From: Clostridia bacterium | GTDB lineage: Bacteria > Bacillota_A > Clostridia > Oscillospirales > CAG-272 | DNA: 7,810 nt | Assembly (NCBI GenBank): GCA_017542695.1 | Contig: JAFXWT010000293.1 | Span: 1-7,810, forward strand | Direction: 5' to 3' | Shown here: one piece after another, positions 1 through 5,507 of the stretch | Layout of the letters: each line of letters begins with the position of its first letter | Numbering within the stretch: position 1 is the stretch's first letter | Notes under the pieces: generated by a model | Database searches by the model: none | What the model saw: the letters and a program-made list of their open reading frames with translations, nothing else | What the model was told of the DNA's origin: nothing | Program-made: the position numbers and the translations under genes

Positions 1-16
1 CCCGTCTTTCAGATAT

Positions 17-1228
17 TCATTTTACTCTGTGATGATCAAGGAAGTGTTTGAGATCGTTCATCGCTTTCGACAGCACTTCGGCGTCGGGGAGCATTACGAT
101 GCGGAAACGGATATCCTCATGCCAGTCAAATCCACTGCCGGGGATAACGAGAACGTTATATTCGTGGAGGAATTTCATCGCAAAATCCTGCCCGTCGGTA
201 AAGTCGAATTTTTCTTTTTCGATGCCCGGAAAGAGATAGAACGCCGCGCGGTTTTTTTCGTAATATACGCCGTCAATCTTATCGAGCCCTTCCATCGTCG
301 CTCTTCTCTGCTCGAAAAGACGGCCGCCCGGCACGAGCATTTCACGAGTGCTTTCGCTGTCGACGAGCGCGGCGGGAATGACGAGCTGAGTCAGCGCGTT
401 GCCGCAAAGGCGCATCGACGCGAGCTTCATTACGCCGTTTTTGACCTCGTCAAGCTCGCCCTTGGGACCGGAGAATACCATCCAGCCGCAACGGAAGCCG
501 CATATTATATGGCTCTTCGAGAGACCGTTGAACGTCACGCACGGAATGTCGGGCGCTATCGCGCCTATCGACTCGTGGCGAAGTCCGTCCATCACAAGAC
601 GGTCGTAAATCTCGTCGGACAGGATAACGAGGTGGTTTTCCCTTGCGATGTCGGCAATGGCGACGAGTATCTCGTGCGAGTAGACGGCTCCCGTCGGATT
701 GTTCGGGTTGATTATCAGTATCGCCTTTGTGCGCGGCGTGATCTTGCTTTTGATATCGTCGATGTCGGGGTTCCAGTGGTTTTTCGGGTCGCAGCGGTAA
801 AACACCGGCTTGCCGCCGCAAAGGTATGCGTTGTTGCTCCAAAGGGAGTAGCACGGCGTCGGAAGGAGGATTTCGTCATTTGTGCCGATGAGAGAATTCA
901 TGAGCATTGACGCGGCTTCCGAAACGCCATTGCATATAAAGACGTCGCTTGGCATAATACCCTGCAATCCGCGACCGATGTGGTACGTGCAGATCACGCT
1001 GCGCGCCGTCGTCATACCGCGCACGTCGCAGTACGGCACCGCTTCGTCGATATGGAGCGCGAGCGCCTGTCTTACCGAATTCGGAAGCTGGAAGCCGAAG
1101 CGCCCGGGGTTACCTGTATTGAGTTTGAGAACGTTCGTTCCTTCCGATTCCATGCGGAGCGCCTCCTGATAAAGCGGCCCGCGAATGTCGGAATGAACAT
1201 GTTCGAGTCTGTCTGAACATTGGATCAT
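17..1228 (-). CDS. alaA: AlaA-type alanine aminotransferase (PLP-dependent, class I/II)
   Basis: This is a cytoplasmic PLP enzyme of fold type I, 403 residues. It most likely moves the amino group between alanine/glutamate and pyruvate/2-oxoglutarate. Along its whole length it resembles E. coli AlaA (YfbQ) as I recall that sequence: an N-terminal DIRGP at 14-18, LNTGNPGRFGF at 36-46, NPNNPTG at 174-180, SDEIYD at 204-209, and FNGLSK at 233-238. K238 is the expected Schiff-base lysine. R246 in GFRCGW and R376 in FRIVMLP are the expected phosphate- and substrate-carboxylate-binding arginines. The length matches the family (about 405). The ATG start follows a GAGGT ribosome binding site five bases away, and no other in-frame start competes. 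It is transcribed alone, divergently from the DUF11 gene. It looks intact. The broad family could allow another amino-acid substrate, but the N-terminal and LASMRLC (269-275) signatures favour AlaA. Confidence 0.88.
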   Translation of the reverse strand: MIQCSDRLEHVHSDIRGPLYQEALRMESEGTNVLKLNTGNPGRFGFQLPNSVRQALALHIDEAVPYCDVRGMTTARSVICTYHIGRGLQGIMPSDVFICNGVSEAASMLMNSLIGTNDEILLPTPCYSLWSNNAYLCGGKPVFYRCDPKNHWNPDIDDIKSKITPRTKAILIINPNNPTGAVYSHEILVAIADIARENHLVILSDEIYDRLVMDGLRHESIGAIAPDIPCVTFNGLSKSHIICGFRCGWMVFSGPKGELDEVKNGVMKLASMRLCGNALTQLVIPAALVDSESTREMLVPGGRLFEQRRATMEGLDKIDGVYYEKNRAAFYLFPGIEKEKFDFTDGQDFAMKFLHEYNVLVIPGSGFDWHEDIRFRIVMLPDAEVLSKAMNDLKHFLDHHRVK

Positions 1229-1246
1229 ATATACCTCGTAAAAATG

Positions 1247-1283
1247 AAATAAGCATGAGTTATTATATCACTCACGCTTATTT
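1247..1283. promoter_or_regulatory. Operator-like inverted repeat over the alaA promoter
   Basis: The arms are AAATAAGCATGAGT (1247-1260) and ACTCACGCTTATTT (1270-1283). They are 14 bases each, complementary at 13 of 14 positions, and separated by 9 bases that hold most of the -10 box. The right arm lies between -35 and -10, and the left arm covers the predicted start site. Because only the left arm would be transcribed into the alaA mRNA, the symmetry makes most sense as a protein-binding site on DNA, probably for a dimeric repressor. The regulator is unknown. Confidence 0.6.
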
Positions 1284-1290
1284 TTGTCAA
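1262..1290 (-). promoter_or_regulatory. Consensus sigma-70/sigma-A promoter of alaA
   Basis: Read on the minus strand, TTGACA (1285-1290) is followed after exactly 17 bases by TATAAT (1262-1267). The -10 is preceded by TG one base away, giving TGATATAAT, an extended -10. Every consensus position is matched. Transcription should start near 1255, which leaves a leader of about 26 bases before the alaA ATG. A promoter this strong would be expected to need repression; an operator-like dyad overlaps it. Confidence 0.85.
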
Positions 1291-1337
1291 TGATTATCGT
1301 CTCTTTTTATTGTGCGTGCAATTATCGGTGCGTTTTT

Positions 1338-1366
1338 CGAACATTTATCGGCAGTTATAATATAAT
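1338..1366 (+). promoter_or_regulatory. Probable promoter of the DUF11-like gene
   Basis: Two overlapping TATAAT boxes occur at 1356-1361 and 1361-1366. The second has CGAACA (1338-1343) 17 bases upstream, which matches only three of six positions of a -35 box. The position, about 30 bases before the ribosome binding site at 1388, suits a promoter, but the -35 is weak. It is separate from the divergent alaA promoter and does not overlap the dyad there. Confidence 0.4.
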
Positions 1367-1387
1367 TTTAGTAAAACACGCAAACTC

Positions 1388-1394
1388 AGGTGAG
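1388..1394 (+). promoter_or_regulatory. Ribosome binding site that fixes the DUF11-like start
   Basis: AGGTGAG lies three bases before ATG at 1398 (five bases from the AGGTG core). The open frame extends back to a TTG at 1284, but that would overlap the alaA promoter, add 38 residues of non-family sequence and lack a ribosome binding site. The ATG is therefore chosen. Confidence 0.75.
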
Positions 1395-1397
1395 AAA

Positions 1398-1931
1398 ATG
1401 GCCGACTTTTCAAATCGCGCGTATCTTTTTTGGGGCGAAAAATCTGTCGCGTCGAACATCGTAAAAGGGACGCTTTCGCCTCGTGTGTCCGTATTCAAAA
1501 GCGCAGTTGAGTCGCATTATGAGATATGCGGAAAAGTGACGTATGTCATCAGCATCGTGAACGGCACGAACGCGCCGAAAACGGTAACTCTCAGCGACGA
1601 TCTCGGTGCGGCGGGAGGTGTTTCTCAGCTTTCGTACATCGAAGGAACGGCAGCGATATTCATCGGCGGGGCGCGGAGGCAGATCGTGCCGGAAGTCACG
1701 TCGCCCGTGCTTATTTTCAGCGATATCATTGTGCCTGCAGAAGCGACTGCGGTCGTCGTTTATCAGGCGCGTGTTTCAGCTTGCGCGGGCGATGCTATAA
1801 CGAACACGGTGACTGTGACGGGCGACGGAATCGAGCGACCTCTTGTTGCGGCGCACACGATAACACGCTTCAAAAGAATAAACGGCGGTGAACCGCCGTT
1901 TACGTATTTGATATGCGATATCGATAAATAA
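1398..1931 (+). CDS. Small DUF11-like (conserved repeat domain) protein
   Basis: This is a 177-residue protein of unknown function. Residues 46-70 (KVTYVISIVNG, then TVTLSDDLG) and 134-141 (ITNTVTVT) carry the pattern of DUF11-type immunoglobulin-like beta-sandwich domains, in which a first strand VTYxIxVxN is followed by a TDxL turn. Clostridial genomes commonly encode small proteins that begin like this one (ANRA-type start, SNIVKG at 19-24, FIGGARRQI near 88-96). As I recall they usually have a second such domain after the ITNTVTVTG...TIT stretch, and this one stops there. There is no signal peptide, membrane segment or sortase motif, so the location is unclear. Cysteines are at 44, 129 and 173. 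The gene stands alone behind its own promoter, upstream of the XRE gene on the same strand. The last 16 or so residues are encoded across a hairpin and do not look like domain sequence. Confidence 0.72.
   Translation: MADFSNRAYLFWGEKSVASNIVKGTLSPRVSVFKSAVESHYEICGKVTYVISIVNGTNAPKTVTLSDDLGAAGGVSQLSYIEGTAAIFIGGARRQIVPEVTSPVLIFSDIIVPAEATAVVVYQARVSACAGDAITNTVTVTGDGIERPLVAAHTITRFKRINGGEPPFTYLICDIDK
1880..1901 (+). terminator. Terminator-like hairpin inside the DUF11-like 3' end
   Basis: AAACGGCGGT (1880-1889) and ACCGCCGTTT (1892-1901) are perfectly complementary and separated by GA, so the practical structure is a 9-bp stem with a TGAA loop. It is preceded by an A-rich run, as in many terminators, but is followed by TACGTATTTG, a poor U tract. 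It lies within the reading frame, 28 bases before the stop codon. It may be a weak or former terminator, or an mRNA 3'-end stabiliser. Confidence 0.45.
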
Positions 1932-1950
1932 ACCGTAGGTTTAATTTTTC
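1929..1950 (+). terminator. Weak candidate terminator after the DUF11-like gene
   Basis: TAAACC (1929-1934) pairs with GGTTTA (1938-1943) around a GTA loop, followed by ATTTTTC. The first arm contains the TAA stop codon. The stem is only six pairs with two G-C pairs, so termination would be leaky. It could act together with the stronger hairpin just upstream. Confidence 0.3.
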
Positions 1951-1974
1951 AACCGAAAATAAACTTTGCGGTTG

Positions 1975-2003
1975 TTGATTTTGACGTTTTAATGTGGTAT
2001 CAT
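1975..2003 (+). promoter_or_regulatory. Extended -10 promoter of the XRE regulator gene
   Basis: TTGATT (1975-1980) lies 17 bases from TATCAT (1998-2003), with TG one base before the -10 (TGGTATCAT). Transcription should begin near 2010, directly at the palindrome. A shifted -35, TTGACG at 1981-1986, has no well-placed -10 partner. A 6-bp inverted repeat (CAACCG 1950-1955, CGGTTG 1969-1974) abuts the -35 upstream. Confidence 0.5.
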
Positions 2004-2011
2004 TTATTCGG

Positions 2012-2025
2012 GACAAGGCCTTGTC
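2012..2025. promoter_or_regulatory. Perfect 14-bp palindrome in the XRE leader, likely operator
   Basis: GACAAGGCCTTGTC is identical to its reverse complement. It sits 9 bases after the predicted -10 box and 14 bases before the ribosome binding site. Symmetric sites of this size next to a gene for an HTH_3 regulator are typical autoregulatory operators. I saw no second copy in the window. The binding protein is inferred, not shown. Confidence 0.5.
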
Positions 2026-2039
2026 ACTTTGTATTTGAA

Positions 2040-2045
2040 AGGTGA
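2040..2045 (+). promoter_or_regulatory. Ribosome binding site that fixes the XRE start
   Basis: AGGTGA lies four bases before ATG at 2050. The frame is also open to a TTG at 2029, but that would place this site inside the coding region and add seven residues ahead of the standard HTH start MELHKKLKELR. The ATG is preferred. Confidence 0.8.
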
Positions 2046-2049
2046 TACT

Positions 2050-3153
2050 ATGGAACTGCACAAAAAACTCAAAGAACTGCGCCAAAGGAAAGGCGTGACG
2101 CAGGAGGCGCTGGCGCAGCACCTCGACATTTCGGCGCAAGCCGTATCGAAATGGGAGCGCGACGAGGGATATCCCGACATCACCCTGCTGCCGCGAATTG
2201 CAATGTATTTTGATACGTCCATCGATGAACTGCTCGGGCTCGGCGAAGAAAAGGTAAAAGCCGAGATCGAGGAGTGGAAAAATAAGAGCAAAGAGTTATT
2301 ATTCAAAGGAGATGTCGAGGCAAATTACGACCTTTGGAGCGAGGCATACAAGAAATACCCGAACGATCTCGACGTGATTGAAAACTATATGCGCGCGATG
2401 TGGGATATTTTTATGAAAGGCGACGCAAAGGATAAAACGCTCTCGGAAAAAGTCATCGAACTCGGAAAAGAAATTCTTGACCGCTCGACAAAAACACGCC
2501 AGAGAGATTTCGCGCTGGAACTGATGACGTATACTTATTCACATATCGGCGACTATGAAAGCGCAAAAAAGTGTGCCGAAATGGGCGGCAGCATTTATTC
2601 TTCGGTTTTTCATCTAATGGAAAATGCGCTGACGGGCGACGAAAAAATAATTTACATTCAGAGCATGATCGCATCACTCACCGACGATCTTTCACGCGAA
2701 GTGAAATCTCTCGCTTGGTTAGGAAAGAACTATTCGGCGGAAGAAAAGATCGAAATATTAAAATACGCTTTGAATTTATATCTTGCTCTTTACGATAAAG
2801 AAACGTCGGGATTCCACTATACAAGAACGAGCGAATTATCTTCGGAAATAGCATATTTTTACGCATGTTGTAAAGACAGAGAAAACGCATTAAAACATCT
2901 TGCCGACGCCGCAAAATATGCGAAAATATTCGACGATTATATGGTGGGGGTCGAAAACGGCAATGTGTACAAATACAAATCGCTTATGCTGAATAAGCGC
3001 GATGATAAAGGTATGAGTTTTTCCAAGAATTACACCGAGAACGACTGCTCCACCCGCCTGCACTCGCTTAACAACAAATGCTACGATTTTCTCCGCGACG
3101 ATCCCGAATTTCAGCGGATCAAAGAAGAACTCGAAAAGAACGCAAAAAAATAA
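2050..3153 (+). CDS. XRE-family transcriptional regulator with TPR-like C-terminal half
   Basis: This is a 367-residue cytoplasmic DNA-binding protein. Residues 4-62 form an HTH_3 (Cro/C1-type) domain: LRQRKGVTQEALA at 10-22, the recognition helix AQAVSKWE at 29-36, then YPDITLLPRIA and the closing SIDELLG at 57-63. A charged helix follows (about 66-85), then an all-helical region to the end that resembles degenerate TPR units, such as NYDLWSEAYKKYPND near 94-108. Related clostridial regulators have this layout, with the helical part thought to sense a ligand or partner; neither is known here. The gene has its own promoter and a leader palindrome, which suggests autoregulation. Base composition changes sharply along the gene: 39 of 60 bases are G or C at 2101-2160, but only 20 of 60 at 2761-2820. 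It ends just before a strong terminator. The family is certain; the regulon is unknown. Confidence 0.85.
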   Translation: MELHKKLKELRQRKGVTQEALAQHLDISAQAVSKWERDEGYPDITLLPRIAMYFDTSIDELLGLGEEKVKAEIEEWKNKSKELLFKGDVEANYDLWSEAYKKYPNDLDVIENYMRAMWDIFMKGDAKDKTLSEKVIELGKEILDRSTKTRQRDFALELMTYTYSHIGDYESAKKCAEMGGSIYSSVFHLMENALTGDEKIIYIQSMIASLTDDLSREVKSLAWLGKNYSAEEKIEILKYALNLYLALYDKETSGFHYTRTSELSSEIAYFYACCKDRENALKHLADAAKYAKIFDDYMVGVENGNVYKYKSLMLNKRDDKGMSFSKNYTENDCSTRLHSLNNKCYDFLRDDPEFQRIKEELEKNAKK

Positions 3154-3158
3154 AAATT

Positions 3159-3190
3159 CCGGCTCCCTTGCGGGAGCCGGTTTTTGTTGT
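3159..3190. terminator. Bidirectional Rho-independent terminator between XRE gene and putP
   Basis: CCGGCTCCC (3159-3167) pairs with GGGAGCCGG (3172-3180) around a TTGC loop. It is followed on the plus strand by TTTTTGTTGT. Read on the minus strand the stem is followed by AATTTTTATTTTTTT, an even better U tract. It therefore serves the XRE gene (stop six bases upstream) and the convergent putP (stop at 3195-3197). Confidence 0.93.
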
Positions 3191-3194
3191 CAAT

Positions 3195-4733
3195 TCACGC
3201 TTTCGCCTTAACTTCGGCGCTGACCTCGATAAACGTCTTTTCGACGCTTTCGTCGGGCTTTTTCGTGAGCAGACTCACGACGACGAGAGCGACGCAGGCG
3301 AGAACGAACGCGGGGAGAAGCTCATATATTTTGAACACGCCGCCAAGTTTTGAAATGAGGTATTTCCAGATGAAAACCATCGCGCCGCCCGTGATCATTC
3401 CCGCGAGCGCGCCCCATTTTGTCGTGCGCTTCCAGAACAGCGAGAACAAAACGACAGGTCCGAACGCCGCTCCGAAGCCCGCCCAAGCGAACGACACTAT
3501 CGTGAACACGGAGTCCTCGTTCCACGCCCAGAACACAGCGACGACGGCTATGACGACTATCGTCAGGCGGGAGATGATCATCGACTTTTTCTGCGATATT
3601 TTCAGTCCGAAAACGTCGCCGAGGAGGTCTTTCGATATGCTCGACGATGCGGCGAGGAGCTGGGAATCGGCGGTCGACATCGTCGACGCGAGGATACCCG
3701 AAATTATAATGCCTGTGAGCAGAGCGAAGAATATGCCGTTTTCGCCGATTTTCTTTGCTATTTCAATGATTATTCGCTGGGAATTCTCGGCCGTGAGCGA
3801 GATCGCTCCGTTTGAGACGGCGGCGCTGCCGATGACGCCGATCAATATCGCCACGCCCATCGAAACGACCACCCACGACGTTGCGATACGGCGCGACGCA
3901 GTGAGCTTTTTCGAGTCCTTGATAGCCATGAATCTCAGCAGGATATGGGGCATTCCGAAGTAGCCGAGTCCCCACGCGACAGTCGAAATGATATTCAGCA
4001 CGCCGTATGAGCCGCCGGACGCGCCGCTCTTCATATCATAAGACGAAAGAAGCGATGTGAACGAAGGCAAATTCTTTGCGTTTTCGACGACGCTCGACCA
4101 TCCGCCTGCGTATCCGACGCCGAAGAAAACGACGACGACGAGTGCGAGAGTCATCACTATCGACTGAACAAAGTCGGTCGTCGACGCGGCAAGGAAGCCG
4201 CCGAGCGCCGTGTACGCGACGATTACCGCCGCCGATACAAGCATCGCGGTGCGATAGGGGATATCGCCGCCGGACAAGCTGTTGAACAGCGTTCCGCAGG
4301 CGTTAAAGCCCGACGCGGTATAAGGAATGAAAAATATGACGATCACAAGCGCGGAAACAACGGAAAGTATCTTCCCTCCGTCGCCAAAGCGCTTTGAGAA
4401 AAACTCCGGAACAGTGACGGCGTCGATCTTGCTCGAATAAACGCGGATGCGCTTTGCGACGATAAGGAAGTTTATATAAGTGCCGACAGCGAGACCTATC
4501 GCCGTCCACGACGCTTCGCAAAGTCCGCCCGCGAGGGCGACGCCGGGAAGCCCCATAAGGAGCCAGCTACTCATATCCGACGCCTCGGCGCTCATCGCCG
4601 TTACAAACGGGCCGAGCTTTCTGCCGCCGAGAAAGTATTCGGACGTGCTTTTCGTACGTTTTGAGAAATAAATGCCGACGGATATCATACCGATCAGGTA
4701 TACCGCGATGGCGATCCATGTGAATGTGTTCAT
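3195..4733 (-). CDS. putP: Sodium/proline symporter PutP (SSS family)
   Basis: This is a 512-residue inner-membrane transporter that takes up L-proline with sodium, used for nutrition or osmoprotection. It follows E. coli PutP (502 residues) closely as recalled: YFLGGRKLGPFVTAMSAEASDMSSWLL at 33-59, SALVIVIFF at 130-138, ALGGFLAAS at 179-187, WGLGYFGMPHIL at 257-268, and VSFAWAGFGAAFGPVVLFS further on. D53 is the equivalent of the essential E. coli D55; A51 and M54, with S356 and T357 in STMST, fit the sodium site. The residue matching E. coli A337 is S353, which should be tolerated if it contributes a backbone carbonyl. About 12-13 hydrophobic segments are visible, ending in a short charged tail. 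The start has GGAGG five bases upstream. It is monocistronic, convergent with the XRE gene. The SSS family is certain; proline as substrate is inferred from similarity. Confidence 0.87.
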   Translation of the reverse strand: MNTFTWIAIAVYLIGMISVGIYFSKRTKSTSEYFLGGRKLGPFVTAMSAEASDMSSWLLMGLPGVALAGGLCEASWTAIGLAVGTYINFLIVAKRIRVYSSKIDAVTVPEFFSKRFGDGGKILSVVSALVIVIFFIPYTASGFNACGTLFNSLSGGDIPYRTAMLVSAAVIVAYTALGGFLAASTTDFVQSIVMTLALVVVVFFGVGYAGGWSSVVENAKNLPSFTSLLSSYDMKSGASGGSYGVLNIISTVAWGLGYFGMPHILLRFMAIKDSKKLTASRRIATSWVVVSMGVAILIGVIGSAAVSNGAISLTAENSQRIIIEIAKKIGENGIFFALLTGIIISGILASTMSTADSQLLAASSSISKDLLGDVFGLKISQKKSMIISRLTIVVIAVVAVFWAWNEDSVFTIVSFAWAGFGAAFGPVVLFSLFWKRTTKWGALAGMITGGAMVFIWKYLISKLGGVFKIYELLPAFVLACVALVVVSLLTKKPDESVEKTFIEVSAEVKAKA

Positions 4734-4760
4734 AAGTGCCTCCGAAAAATTTACGCGCTC

Positions 4761-4789
4761 ATTATATCATAAACAAAAATAAACTGCAA
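4761..4789 (-). promoter_or_regulatory. Extended -10 promoter of putP
   Basis: On the minus strand, TTGCAG (4784-4789) is spaced 17 bases from TATAAT (4761-4766), preceded by TG one base away. The resulting nine-base string TGATATAAT is the same as in the alaA promoter. Transcription should start near 4754, giving a leader of about 20 bases. Confidence 0.75.
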
Positions 4790-4802
4790 TACAGAACGCA
4801 GT
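4783..4802. promoter_or_regulatory. Small dyad over the putP -35 box
   Basis: ACTGC (4783-4787) and GCAGT (4798-4802) are inverted copies separated by 10 bases, and the first overlaps the putP -35. The geometry (arms about 1.5 helical turns apart, centre to centre) could suit a dimeric regulator, but five-base arms can easily arise by chance. Confidence 0.25.
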
Positions 4803-4820
4803 ATAGACTAATTTTTGCAT

Positions 4821-4866
4821 AATTAAAAAAATATCCTTGAAAATCAAGCGATTTCAAGGATATTTT
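4821..4866 (-). terminator. Rho-independent terminator of the typA-asnA-tetR operon
   Basis: Perfect 15-bp arms (4828-4842 and 4852-4866) enclose a nine-base loop. Read on the minus strand the stem runs TTTCAAGGATATTTT and the U tract continues as TTTAATTATG. It lies about 50 bases after the tetR stop and insulates putP, which has its own promoter further downstream. The flanking A tract could also allow weak function on the plus strand, where no gene needs it. Confidence 0.85.
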
Positions 4867-4915
4867 AGCAAAAATCAATATAGACCGTTTTATAAAACAA
4901 AATCCGTACAAAAAA

Positions 4916-5497
4916 TTATTTTTTGATTTTGTATATCATCATCGGGAGCATTTCCTTTGAATACGACTTCAGCGAGAAATTAAAGCCATAGAGGCACCAA
5001 TCGCAGATCAGCGCGCGCTCGCACATCGCATACAGGTGAACCATATCGCCGACGGAAAGCTCGGACGTCAGCTCGCCGCGCTCCTGACCGAGCGCCATCA
5101 GCTTTTTGAGCAGTTTATAATAAAGTCTGTCGTTGTCGAGAAGACTCCGCTCGCCGCGGCGGACAAGCTGCGTCGAATAAAGTTTTGAGATCAGGTCGCG
5201 GTCGATCTTATTGTCGATCATGTCGAACAGTTCCTGATTTAAGAACACGAGCGTATCGAAGATCGGCGCGTCGAGGTCGAGCGTTTTTTCGAGCTCCTCG
5301 TATTTTTCGTCGAAAAGATACGCGAGCGAGCCGAGAAGCGCGTCCTTGCTTTCAAAATAATGATAGAACGAGCCCTTCGACGTGCCTGATTCATCAACTA
5401 TCTCCTCGATCGTCGTATCGTCGTATCCCTGCTTATAGAAAAGCTCCCACGCCGCCTTGACGATCTTGATCTTCGTATCTCTTCCCTTTTTTGACAT
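4916..5497 (-). CDS. TetR/AcrR-family transcriptional regulator
   Basis: This is a 193-residue DNA-binding regulator. The N-terminal TetR domain is clear: KIVKAAWELFYKQGYDDTTI at 11-30, then EEIVDESGTSKGSFYHYFESK at 31-51, with the recognition helix around TSKGSFYHYF. The remaining residues form the helical ligand-binding and dimer half, which is too variable to predict an effector. Three cysteines (159, 165, 168) cluster in the late helices; a redox or metal role would be speculation. The start follows GGAGGG four bases away, a site lying within the 10-base gap after asnA, so the gene is translated from the asnA message. The gene is last in the operon, directly before the terminator. There is no adjacent transporter or enzyme gene in divergent orientation, the usual hint to a TetR target. 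The family is certain, the target unknown. Confidence 0.9.
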   Translation of the reverse strand: MSKKGRDTKIKIVKAAWELFYKQGYDDTTIEEIVDESGTSKGSFYHYFESKDALLGSLAYLFDEKYEELEKTLDLDAPIFDTLVFLNQELFDMIDNKIDRDLISKLYSTQLVRRGERSLLDNDRLYYKLLKKLMALGQERGELTSELSVGDMVHLYAMCERALICDWCLYGFNFSLKSYSKEMLPMMIYKIKK

Positions 5498-5507
5498 ACG
5501 CCCTCCG

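Noticed and set aside
29..910. Long open frame of 293 codons on the plus strand, antisense to alaA
   Set aside because: It begins with a GTG lacking a ribosome binding site, its translation resembles no family, and it lies wholly within a clearly real gene. GC-rich codon use commonly leaves such antisense frames open.
1247..1283. Reading the alaA dyad as a Rho-independent terminator on the plus strand
   Set aside because: No plus-strand gene ends upstream, the stem is AT-rich, and the repeat is interleaved with a perfect promoter on the other strand.
3184..3963. Open frame of 259 codons antisense to putP
   Set aside because: It starts inside the tail of the bidirectional terminator, and its threonine- and proline-rich translation is a mirror of transmembrane codons in putP.
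4887..4898. Twelve-base palindrome GTTTTATAAAAC after tetR
   Set aside because: It lies in a strongly AT-rich spacer where such symmetry is likely by chance, and it is neither a promoter nor next to one.
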